DNA of 64,000 nt from positions 22,840,577 through 22,904,576 of the forward strand of contig NC_092582.1 of the NCBI RefSeq assembly GCF_037975245.1. The letters run 5' to 3'. A program made the translations under genes and the position numbers. This DNA is from Apostichopus japonicus (Eukaryota; Echinodermata; Holothuroidea; Aspidochirotida; Stichopodidae). The notes beneath the pieces were generated by a model that had not been told where the DNA came from, ran no database searches, and saw only the letters and a program-made list of their open reading frames with translations. Below are positions 31,973 to 42,212 of the stretch, piece by piece. How positions within the stretch are numbered: the first letter of the stretch is position 1; each line of letters starts with the position of its first letter.

Positions 31973-34900
31973 TAAAGTCACTTACTCAGGGTGAAAGTAG
32001 AAGTGAGAATCACACAGAACTAGTAATAGCTGGTAGCGATTACAATGTACTTTGCCTTGCAAATAGTCCTAAACCAGAAGGTTGGGCATTAAGATTTACT
32101 TATGATTACAGGGAACGATTTATCCAGTATTGCATTGCAAAACTATGTTATGCAAAATGAGCAAACTGCTGTACAAGCCCAAAGATGTACAGTTATTTTT
32201 TTAAGCCCAGAAACCATAGATATTTTATACTGCTACAAAATTATAGCCATCACAAAAATTGCTACCTAAAATTTGAACACTATATAATTAATTCCCGGTA
32301 TTACACTGTAAACCCTAGAGGGGTGCATTTACCTTTCAAAACAACCATTACTCTCCAGGTTGGCCAGGCTGCAACACTTTCACAGTAGATCTGACTAGAC
32401 TATACCTAATTTGCATATAAGAATCAGGGCAGATTTAATTTTAATATAAACAACACAGTCTTAAAGTTTCCATACCTGCTACTGTAACAGGCAGATTTTA
32501 GGGTTCCATCTTCGACTAATTCTTGCAACGATTTGTGAAATTCTTCTTTCCCTGTCGGGTTTGAGAGGAAGATAAGAATTTGAAAATTTGTCATCCTTTC
32601 AAAGAAACGCCATGTTACACCAGATCTCGCACGGAGAACTTTTAGCGACATTTTCTGTATGATCAGTGGTATTAAAAATGTATGGTGTTCCAATGAGAAC
32701 TTAGGGTACAGTAACAAGGAGTATAGCTGCATGGATTCACCCCATCGAAATCGAGGGTTTGGAATGGAAACCAGTTACAGCAGATTGTGATTGAAGACAC
32801 ATTGTTCTTTAATGCATGTTGTCTAGGAGGGCTCTTATTCCATCATGGCGTTCTGTTCAACCGCATAAAGTCAGTTTAATACATACTTGCTAATATTAAT
32901 ATTGTTTGGCATGTTCATATTGTTACGAGGGCCCATTGTAGCCTAACGCTAGTCACTGCTAGTGAGAAACCTAATGTTATCATGTGGAGAGTAATTGAAA
33001 TTGCCTACGTGATAAATCAGTATTTGAGAAATTAGGTCGGGTTACCGTGTCAGAATGTTATAATACACGATTGTTCTGGTATATTCCTTATGATGACACG
33101 CTGGTCTCGGGTTAACGTCGGTTTACGTGGAATCGCGTGTAAGCTGTGCACGGCATCTTCGTGGATTCTCTGGAACGTTCGCGAGAGATGCAAAGGACTT
33201 CCGCGAAATAGAGAAACCGGGTCGCGTTGTTACTCAGGTGTCTCGGGAAAGATCTAGATGATTCTTGACATGGCGAATCGTATAAAAGCCAGCCCAGACC
33301 GGAGAGTTTCTGAGTTTCTGTACGAATACAAGCGACGACACATATTATACCATTCTACTATATATCGTCAGTGCTCAACTGCCAGTAGTTTCTGAAGGAT
33401 TGAGATATCGATACCAAGATTGATTCTACACTTCCATTCAGAAGTTTGAAGAGGACTTTGCTGTGAAAGTACAGTTTTCCAGTGTTTATTTCGGAGAAGG
33501 TGAAGAATTTCTGTCTCCGTTGAGGAAGTTCGTTACGCCAGGAGTTGGTGGCTATAAAGCTGATTTTGGACTGACTCTGGTAATATTTAGTCGGCGAGAA
33601 GTTCGACTTGTGCTTCACTCTATTGTGGCTGGAAGTCCGTCTTCTATTTTGGAGCATTGCCGGAAAGAAGGTGACTACTGTTTCTGGGATCGCGAGAAAC
33701 TTCGTCGAGGACCAGTGAATTTCGCGGTACAACGGACCGAGAATCGTCGTCATCAAGGTCGTGGCCGCTGAGGGATATCGCCGTTGGAAGAGACCAGCGT
33801 GTTTTAAAGTGTATCCTATCTTGTTAAGTTTGTGAGTAATTTTCTTTAATTCATATTTTCAAATAATTTTTCCCTGCAAATGAGGGGGATGAGGGGGAAT
33901 TTTTTAAGGCATTTAAAAAAGTATTGAGTTAGAAAAACAAAATTCTCTAAGCTTTTGTATTTTAAGAGATCTTACAGTTTGATGCAAGGTGACCATTGGG
34001 AACAATACCGATTAATTAAAACCCCCATTACCATGTTTCAAAATTGTCAAAACTTTAAAACTGTTAACAGGACATAGTCAAACCTGTTGAAAGATAAGAA
34101 AGAGGTGGTACTAACCAGTTGGTCTAAAGTTCTCCATCGTTTCCAAAATTGGAAATTCTTCGTGCAGTTTGTTCATAGTGTACTGTACAAAAGAGCAGAA
34201 ATAAGTAAAAAATTTAGAAACAAAATAATATTAGTACTCTATATTTCAAATTTTTATTTCAAACAATCAATATCTGTAAAGGTCGTCAAGAATGGTACAT
34301 CGGAATAAAATCGCAAGGAAACAACAGACCTAATTGGTTATCATTGGCTGCATTTCACTACTTCATTTAGTAACACAACTGTACTCCACTGCCCCCCCCC
34401 CCACCCACTGAAATTTGCACAGAATATTAACGTTAATTTGCAATGTAAGCCATATGCCAGGAGAGTTGGGAGCATCTGCTAGACGATGCAATCAGCTCAT
34501 AATCAACTTTGATAGTTACTCACAAAATGGCAGCTTCCCTAATATCTGTAGTCATAAGCTAGAGGCAGAGAGAGAGAGAATGGAAGCTTATTTTGTTCCC
34601 TTCACCCTGTACGGCAGCCCACTTGGATGGCCTTTATGTTGGTATGTCTTTACGCAGCAACAATAAGTAGGGACCGCGACCCCTACACAGACTTGAGGAG
34701 GGGGAGGGGGTTGACAGACCAATGTTCAGGGGTGTTAAAAGGACACAACAAGTAGAGTCATATTCAACTGTGTCCTGCAGTAAATGACAAATAGATTCAT
34801 CTTCAGCTGTGTCGGCCTACAGTATACCAAAAATAGAGTCACTCTCACCTCAAAGCAAGCTAACTTAAGAAGCCGCAGTCTCTCCTCTGGCGTCTCATCC

Positions 34901-37900
34901 ATTGGAATCTTCATATGAATCTCTGCAAGATTAATACACACCATTAGACCATCTGAATGAACGACTAGAGGATACAAATTTTATAACCGGATTCAAGCAG
35001 GATGGGGGAGGGAGGGTGGGATGAGGTAATGTCGATAAAAATAAAGGCACTCCGCAGAAAGTAGGCTAGGCTTCCGAGAGGTCATAGAGCTTAAGTCTTC
35101 AGATACCACCTACTAACACCCCTGTGGCTGCATACAATAATGGAAAACAAGGCTCCAGTATGTTAGTTAATAGTGAAACAAGTATATTGATCAAATATTA
35201 CAGGATTCTATATGAATGATGAGGAGACATACTAGCAAGAAATCAAAAATTTTTATTCTGCAAAAATTAGCCCAATTATTTCATTCCTCTCAACCATCTC
35301 ACCTCTCTCCCCCCCCCCCCCCCCTCTTCTATAAAAAAAGGTCAATATACTTCCTTGATAAAACTTGTCATTTTTTTAACCAAAACTTTATGGCAAACTT
35401 TAATAGCACTTTGGATGGATAGGGATACAAATCAGGAATTGGGGAGGAATTCAGGTGGTGGGGGGGGGGGGGAAGGAGGGTTGGGGGAGATCATAAGGGA
35501 ATAATATAACAGAGAAACTGATACAGCATTTAGAGCAAGGGGAGGATGAGAACATTTCTGATTCCTTGGCTCATGAGAACTTATCTAGACATCTAGTACT
35601 TTCTAAATTAGAATTCAAAAGATCAATCAATCATGGTAAAACAGAAAATTATCCATTAGGATCATAAGGCAAAAAAAGCTAAAGAAATCGTGCGGTTTCT
35701 TGACCTACCTGTAACCTCTGTGTTAACCACGCCGATGGATTTTCGAGAACGCCCTCTCACGAAACTCGATCTTCTTCGTTTCTTATCTGATTTAGCGTCT
35801 GTGGGTGTGTTCTAAAACAAGAGAGAAAATTATTCAGAGAGAAAATTTTAGTGACCTGACCGGTGTTTATAGTGTAAGGTCTTATTAATATTTCTGCTAT
35901 TTTTGTTGTTGCCCAGACTGTTATTTGTTTTTTCAAATGCTATTTAAACAGTCATGATCTTCTTTACAGCCAGTCTCAGCGCAGGTCTTTTCTCTTACTC
36001 ACCTGGAATATCTGAATCTGTTAGTCACTGACCAATGTGAAATTCTTATTAAAATGCAGATCATCTTAGGAATTTAGAGGGAAGAGGAATTTTAGAATTC
36101 AAAAAGAGATCATCTTAGGATATTGTTGTTCTCATATGAGCTGTAGAGGAACCACTCCAACAGTTCTTTTTTATTTTCTGTACAATAGAGTTCTATAGGG
36201 GGGGGGAGGGGGGAATGTTTGTAAATCAACAGAAAAGAACATATTTCAAATTTGGTATATATATTTCATACAAAAAAATCACAGAGATATCAAAGCATGA
36301 AAGGAACACATCCAAAGGTATACATGTAGTGCTGATAGTCGTAATTGATTATGTAATCGCCAGTAGTCCCAATTACAGTAGTCCAGATTGGAAGTTTGAT
36401 TAATCGCACTCACAACCTAAGTTGCGATATACTCGACTACAAGCTAGCACTACACATAATTTGCTTTTGACAAATAGCCTAACCTAAGTTCAAAAACAAC
36501 ACTAAAGCAGTTTGTCAGCAAATATCGCAAAAGTATACAGGTTCTCACGGTGCTACACTAACACTGTGCTGTGTTAAAAATCAGCAAGCACCTGCTCCGG
36601 TTAGATTCATGCGTTTGCTTGCCAGTAATATGCTTGTTCTGCAGTGCAACATTCAGCCCTAGCAATGTTTAATCATTGCGCAATTCCTAACTTACTAATC
36701 TTTTACGATTGCCAAAGTATTTGTAATTTCTTCAAATATGTTTACAATTACTTCATTTCTGGCCTGGTTCATATTTATCGGATGTCTGATCAAGTGTGTC
36801 GATTGCGGTGTAGTTTAATTTCAATGTGCAAAATATGTGCCTGCTATCCCGCTAGTCTAGAGCCTAGAACGTCCTTCTACAGAAAACTCTTGCATACTAA
36901 TCATCAAACTGCTAAAAGTGTTACATCTATTCATTGTTTGCATGTTTGCTTTTATGAGTGCTAGAAGTTGTCGTAGCCTCGTACATTCATTCAAAAGTTT
37001 TTGATTTACTACATGAAGGGTTTTATGAAACGTTGCAGATTGAAAATTGTTCAGTTTTTGTTTGGTAGGTGTTTAAACATGATTTAGACACCCCACGTTA
37101 AGACACAAAAGAACAAATAAAGACAGTGCACCATGGAGAAAAGATTTGTTTAGACCTTTTCTGCAATGTAAAAATGACAGTGGTGACGTCATAACTGTAA
37201 CCGAGTAATTGCAAGAAGAGCGATGCGATTAATCCACTACAAAAGAAGGAGTTGACTATAAGCACTAGTATGAATATCATGTGTTTTCTTGAAACGAACT
37301 AACGACAGATTACATACTTGTTGTTTCTGTTCTAATCTTTCTCCGTAATTTGGCTCGTACTTGGATGGCATCGTTCTTCTTCTCTTTATCAGCAATGGTG
37401 AACTAGCTTCATTGTTTTCTGATTGAAGCTGCTGCGGATGAGACTTGGCCGCAGATCTGAGAAAATAAAATCCAACCCATTTTAATGGCTTTCCAGGCTC
37501 AGTTGGATGAGTGAATTTAAATAATGGGTTAAGTATGGATTTGCGCTTGCTAGCTAGCTGATCTTCATGTCTTCTTTGATTCAAAGGTCATTGAAGAACT
37601 TCTACAAGTTACAAAGAAGTTTTTTATTTACCTCCCTTCTCCCCTCCCCAAAAATTCTTTACATAATAAAGCTTTATAGCTAACATCTCTCAAGTTCATC
37701 CGCAAGGATAAATATCAATCTAAGCAAATTCTCAGATTAAACTGTATTGCTGGGCCCAGGCTGAAAAATAGAGGATGGAGGGAAGTAGGGAAAGAAGATT
37801 TATTTCAGATAGATTTTCATGTGTAATTCACCTGATAACATATTTTATTGTAAGCTTAACAACAGATGTATGTTTGTCTATGAATATATGTGTGGAAACA

Positions 37901-38366
37901 GATTTCAATACCATAATCCTCTCAACTTGAATAAAATATCTTGTGAAATGTGTTGCTTGCACCATTATGAAAATAACAGAGTAGCCTTTAAATCTTAAGT
38001 CATGGGAATATGAGGTTAGCAAAGATCGATTAGGCCTAACTCAATTATCTGATACTGTGTCCCATAATATTTGATGATAACTAGGGAAAAGTTGCTAGGC
38101 CTAAGTTAGGCGCTACTGTATGTTAGGTAGGCTAGTTTTTGTGCAGAGAACCATAGGCATAGGCTATAGTACTACTAGCCTAGGGGGCCTAGGCCTAGGT
38201 CTATTATTTTTAACACAAGACTCAGAACTGCTTCACAAAATGTGAAGAAATTAATTCCTGGCATTGATTGATATAAGGTTATTACTTCTAGTAGTAGCAC
38301 TAGCAGTAATAGGCTAGTAGCATAAATTAAGGTGACAAACCTTGTTAGTCTTTTGCGTCCTTCCAT
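28868..38366 (-). CDS. DSN1: DSN1, MIS12 kinetochore complex subunit (complete, ten exons)
   Basis: Encodes kinetochore-associated protein DSN1, a subunit of the four-protein MIS12 complex that links CENP-C/CENP-T at the inner kinetochore to NDC80. Exons on the minus strand: 38341-38366, 37318-37456, 35709-35811, 34849-34922, 34116-34182, 32476-32551, 30944-31087, 30396-30531, 29670-29748, 28868-28938. All are GT-AG with consistent phase, giving 304 residues (human 356). Landmarks: N-terminal low-complexity segment; basic patch KKRRRSSFVRGRSRKSIGV; IHMKIPMDETPEERLRLLKL, aligning with human ISVDLAESKRLGCLL; EEFHKSLQELVEDGTLKSAC, aligning with the human ELKHFADGLETDGTLQKC region; coiled-coil WDEMLTSYTQRTEEA; C-terminal CKQVEQFQESMDAFLSQET. 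The start Met was chosen because it opens exon 1 in frame. Identity rests on whole-length pattern matching from memory. Confidence 0.88.
29670..29748 (-). CDS. DSN1: DSN1 exon 9
   Basis: Acceptor GTTAATCAG, donor GTAAGT. It encodes LVNSCKQVEQFQESMDAFLS and QETNRL, matching human SVKQLQAFMDESTQCF in register. Confidence 0.88.
30396..30531 (-). CDS. DSN1: DSN1 exon 8
   Basis: Acceptor TTTCTAG, donor GTATGA. It encodes a Pro/Glu-rich link and then RKLLSELPGLDVMISAAGKI, in the place of the human helix before the DELQGSVKQL segment. Confidence 0.86.
30944..31087 (-). CDS. DSN1: DSN1 exon 7 (coiled coil)
   Basis: Acceptor TGTTCTAAAG, donor GTAAGA, 47 codons between split codons. It encodes a coiled-coil segment with ISQLDERIKTLSDESKQWDE and MLTSYTQRTEEA, aligning with human EYITKFSLERQTWDQLLLHYQQEA. 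Confidence 0.88.
31155..31476 (+). mobile_element. tRNA-derived SINE
   Basis: The head has RNA polymerase III promoter boxes: A box TGGTCAAGTGG (31165-31175) and B box GGTTCGAGGCT (31209-31219), with tRNA-like spacing. A ~200-bp non-tRNA body follows, ending in an (ATT)n tail. It lies in DSN1 intron 6, opposite to the gene. It is not a functional tRNA gene because no cloverleaf acceptor closes. Confidence 0.78.
31918..31974 (+). repeat. TA microsatellite
   Basis: (TA)n with ATACAT interruptions in DSN1 intron 6. Similar short runs occur at 1493-1511, 31107-31135 and 53963-53984. Confidence 0.9.
32476..32551 (-). CDS. DSN1: DSN1 exon 6
   Basis: Acceptor TCAAACCCGACAG, donor GTATGG. It encodes KEEFHKSLQELVEDGTLKSA, matching the human LSEELKHFADGLETDGTLQK block including the DGTL motif. 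Confidence 0.9.
32923..33849. mobile_element. Candidate solo LTR
   Basis: A GC-richer block inside DSN1 intron 5 starts TGTTACGAGGGCCC, holds a TATAAAAGCC promoter-like box at 33281, and is bracketed by TTCATAT (32916-32922 and 33850-33856). The start and TATA box suggest a retrotransposon LTR. The right end (CTTTAA) lacks the usual CA, so the boundaries may be wrong. The open frames inside show no known protein. Confidence 0.35.
34116..34182 (-). CDS. DSN1: DSN1 exon 5
   Basis: Acceptor TTTTGTACAG, donor GTTAGT, 22 codons plus one base. It encodes YTMNKLHEEFPILETMENFR, equivalent to human FSIQKLEPFLRDTKGFSLESF. Confidence 0.82.
34849..34922 (-). CDS. DSN1: DSN1 exon 4
   Basis: Acceptor AATCTTGCAG, donor GTGAGA. 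It encodes EIHMKIPMDETPEERLRLLK and LACFE, which aligns with the start of the human DSN1 structured domain. Confidence 0.88.
35709..35811 (-). CDS. DSN1: DSN1 exon 3 (Aurora B target patch)
   Basis: Acceptor TTTGTTTTAG, donor GTAGGT. It encodes KKRRRSSFVRGRSRKSIGV. Two serines in basic (R/K)(R/K)xS contexts are nine residues apart, as in the human patch RRAS...RRKS that Aurora B phosphorylates to free DSN1 for CENP-C binding. Confidence 0.88.
37318..37456 (-). CDS. DSN1: DSN1 exon 2
   Basis: Acceptor ATTTTCTCAG, donor GTATGT, 46 codons. It encodes a polar disordered N-terminal segment with LLIKRRRTMPSKYEPNYGER and ends in Gln-Gln in phase 0. Confidence 0.8.
38341..38366 (-). CDS. DSN1: DSN1 exon 1
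   Basis: Short first coding exon: Met-Glu-Gly-Arg-Lys-Arg-Leu-Thr plus two bases of a split Arg codon, then donor GTTTGT. Preceded by GAGAAAAA, an acceptable initiation context. Confidence 0.7.
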
Positions 38367-40438
38367 TTTTTCTCGTGGAACTGGTACCAGAAATAACAGG
38401 TTCACAATTTTAAGAGTTTTTCATTCCGTATGTGGAAACACGATAACCTCCTAGTCCTAATCCTAAGTAGACTCTGTCCCATACAAATTGCCAAAATATC
38501 GTTGGTTGACTGAAGCAAGTGTTGACACAAATAAGTACGACACAGGAGGCGAATTGAGTGAGAGAAATTGATAACAATTCAAATTTTCAAATCTTTCCAT
38601 AGCTTTGCAATTTCGCGCCAGTCAAATGAATGACATTCAAAGAGGAGGTGTGATGTAGGTAAAGTAAAAACCCTTTCTTTCAATTCCATTCCTTTTCGTT
38701 GCTGAATATAGCAAGCAGAATGTGTTAAAATATTGCTCTGTATGACACTATGAAATGTGTTTGACCCCCGCCCCCGGCCCCCCACACACTAAAGCGTCGG
38801 AATTAACTTCCAACATTCAATGGTTATTTGAACTATGTTAAAGTTAGTAAAACTGGTGGGCATGAGTGCGGTTTCAATCCTAGCAGAATCTGCTTGTAAT
38901 TATTTTCCCTAGTGTTGTTACACACAAAATTGTTAAAATATCATTGGTTAAACCCTAAAAACATTCTGTTTCGGCCTTTCAAGTTATTTATATGAACTAT
39001 TTTGCTGTTTTCATTCCAGCATGTACTCAAAATTACAGCATACTAACGACACGTATGGACGTATCTGGCATCCGTATGGACATCGTTTTTTGGACAAAAT
39101 TTGATTTCACATCACGTCTTTTTAATAACTTTGGTCATGTAACTTTATAATATCTATTTTTATTAGATCACCTAACTATCACTGAAGAAGATTTCAGCTG
39201 TAATCTTGATCATTATTACGAAAAATAGATGATTGAATTCCTCGTACATTATCACGGTAGGCCCCTCTGTTCAAGGTTTATTGGCATTTATAACATTAGG
39301 TTCACAACGTTGGAATTTCGATCACCGAAGTCCTTATTCAGCGGTGATATGTACACATTACCTTAGTCTCATTTTCTACGGTATCTCATAAGTGCCGTCT
39401 ATATTATTAATAAACTTGAAATGTCTGTTGTTTTTCCCTTTACTAGCCTGGCTACTACATATATCCTGATAAAAGCAATTCAGCGATCCGTAGATAAACG
39501 AACAATCATGAACCAATAACTCAAACCATGAACGTCAATTAGTATTGTTCAGGTGTGTGGATGGGGTGGGGGAGGGTGAGGAAGAAATTAAAGTTTGGTC
39601 GAGTGGGAGGAGGCCGGCTGTGGTTCAATATGGATCATTGACCAATTTTCAAGGGCGTCTTCTGATTTGAGTATAGAGTTAGTAGAAAGGGAGAGGGGAT
39701 TGGTGCCAGAGCCACATCAACTATGTCTGGCAAAAACTTTATATGATGGAAGTGAGGATTATTTTAAATAGGTTTTTTAGCCTACCATATCAATACTCAG
39801 GAGTCTCAGGTAATACGAAAATGATCGGATTAGTACTAGGGAATTGGCGGGGAAAGGACTTATATATTAGAGCAGCCATGCATAGTATACGTGTCATTTG
39901 CTGTTTTGGTTTTCTAACATTTGGATCGACTCCCTCGATAGGTCCCATAGATTCAGTTGTAAAAATTATCCAATATCCTTTGAGAGCCAGGCGCGCTCTA
40001 CGAACAATCGCGAGTCATCTGGCCCAATTGTGACACTCTTGTAAATACCCCATAACTCTTTCCCGCCCTTTACATGCATTCTCCGAGACCCCATATTGAC
40101 CCCTGTCCCAGGGTTGAAATTGAAATCCTACCAACGATCATCTACTCCCCCGCTAGGTATTTTCAGCTAATAACACCTATCAATAAACCATTTACACTAC
40201 TCTTGACCAGCTTGGGGTGTTTTCTGCATTTCAGTTCATTAAGGACGGGAAGGCATTTTGTATGTGTGCGGTCAGTACTTGCCAACAACATCGGTGTATA
40301 CATTAACCTGGACCGACTATGTCAATGAGGAGACGCCCTCAAAAACATACCAACCCATGGAAGGTCATGTGAATTCATGTGTAGCACTCAACTCTCATAA
40401 TACTCCTTCAATGTATTTCCTACAACAACTAGTGTCAT
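38367..40438. other. DSN1 upstream region
   Basis: Presumed DSN1 promoter and intergenic DNA. The frame of 96 codons at 39743-40033 has no recognisable features. No repeat family identified. Confidence 0.5.
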
Positions 40439-40446
40439 ATCATAGC

Positions 40447-42204
40447 CATGGGCGGCGAGCGAAATTATTTTTCCCACTTCGACGCGGCCATATTAGCATA
40501 ATGGGCGTGGACTATCGGTCGTTGTTACGGCTTATTGGTCACGTCACAGACTATGCAGTGATATCTCTCGGGTGTTTGTTTGGGTGCTGAAAGTTCTCAA
40601 TTAAGTTACATGTCAGGGATTCTAGTACACGTACCAGTACAATAAATAGTATAGTACAGAGGGACATTGCTATTTAGGCATAGTTATAGCAGGGAGCTGC
40701 TACTCTAACAGTAACAGCTCCCTGGTTATAGTTAATACAGACGCAAGTGACAACTGTTTAATCAAATGGGTAGAATATTTCAAGTCCGTAACAATACCCA
40801 GTAGCGTACGTAAACTAATGATGAAAGCACGTAGGCTCCTTACTGCCGTTTAAAAGGGGGTTCATTTATAAATGAACAAATAATTTAAAATGATGGATAA
40901 AACAATATGGGGCACAATACAATACATGTATCTTTGTAGGTTTTTAGCATTGAAAGGTCAGTGGGCCTACCTGGTGTAATATGAAGTGTAATCATCAATA
41001 CCACGGGAGGTTCATTTATAACTTTTCCAGACCCTGCTCTCACGGGAGGTTCTTTTCCAAACTTTTCCAGACACGGGAGGTTCATAACACATCTAATAAA
41101 CAAACACAGTTTGATTTTGTGATGGAATTTACCTCAAGAGCTCCATAAGACCCGATTGACTGGGAGGAGCAGTCGCACATCATCATGGATCTCATGAAGT
41201 CATGTCTTAGGCCTGAGTATATTAGGCCTGAGTATATTAGCTGAGTATATTATTAAAGAGCTATATACGTAAGAGCTCGAAGTCGAAGTCACAAACTTGC
41301 CGGCCTGTGACGTATTTCATAAGCCACGCCCATGTGGCCGCGTCGAAGTGGGAAAAATAATTTCGCGGGCGGCGATCCGTACTTTCGAGTGGGGGGGGGG
41401 GGGATATGACCTTGTTGACTTTCTAAGCGTATCGCCACCATGGGTTGGCGCGAAGCGTACAAGAAAATTTTGGGATTTACAAACCCTCTAGATGGCCGGA
41501 AACGGCACTTCCCGAGGTTTCCAAGCGGCATATACCGAACTTTAAAATAGGGATATCATGTCCGAAATATCTTATAATCAGGATCCAAAATACTCTTTTT
41601 TAAAATTTCGGGTGTTATTTTGGGAAAATTGCCCCTGTCAATCTTGTTTCAGGCGATAAGTTAGAATGTTCGAGAGCTCTTTTTTATTATTCGATGAAGA
41701 AAATGGCCTCATTCAGGCTATTATAGGCCTATACACATGCAATACACAATTACACATAGTTACATTCCTAGGTACCGATTGCTAGGGCACCCAGGTGAAA
41801 CGTGTATTAAGCATTACCCTGGTAACATGAGATTCTCAGCTATTCGAGGGAACATGTACGTGTGTAGGCCTACTATAGGGCCTATATGAATACTATTAGT
41901 GTGCATATATGTACTATATCAATACCGTGGGCGCAATAATACATTTTGTTATAGGGCCAATGAAGCCTACAGTCAACTATTCTTGCTTTATAAAGACGGT
42001 TTATTTGAAAAGATCGCACTGCGTTTATGGTAGGCGAGATATGAAGCTAAAAAAGAGCTGTACATTCACGATGATGCATAAATGTAGGCATGAAAATATT
42101 CTTATCCCTGGCATTTGGTGGGGGGATATGGTGTATTACATCCCCTCCACCCATTTTCATGGGGGGGATATATCCCCCCTCCCCCCCCAGGATCGCCGCC
42201 CATG
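40447..42204. mobile_element. Composite hAT-like DNA transposon
   Basis: A 1758-bp element starting CATGGGCGGCGA and ending TCGCCGCCCATG, flanked by an exact 8-bp duplication ATCATAGC (40439-40446 and 42205-42212). About 46 bases of the left end reappear inverted at 41323-41368, directly followed by a new GGGCGGCGATCC end. It therefore looks like two related elements joined head to tail. The stretch 41427-41530 resembles 12765-12868 of the element in SIN1. No transposase frame was recognised. Confidence 0.82.
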
Positions 42205-42212
42205 ATCATAGC

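Noticed and set aside
33358-33771. Overlapping frames of 132 (minus) and 102 (plus) codons.
   Set aside because: No recognisable protein motif; both lie in the candidate LTR block inside a DSN1 intron.
39743-40033. 96-codon plus-strand frame.
   Set aside because: No homology recognised, no splice or promoter context; probably chance.
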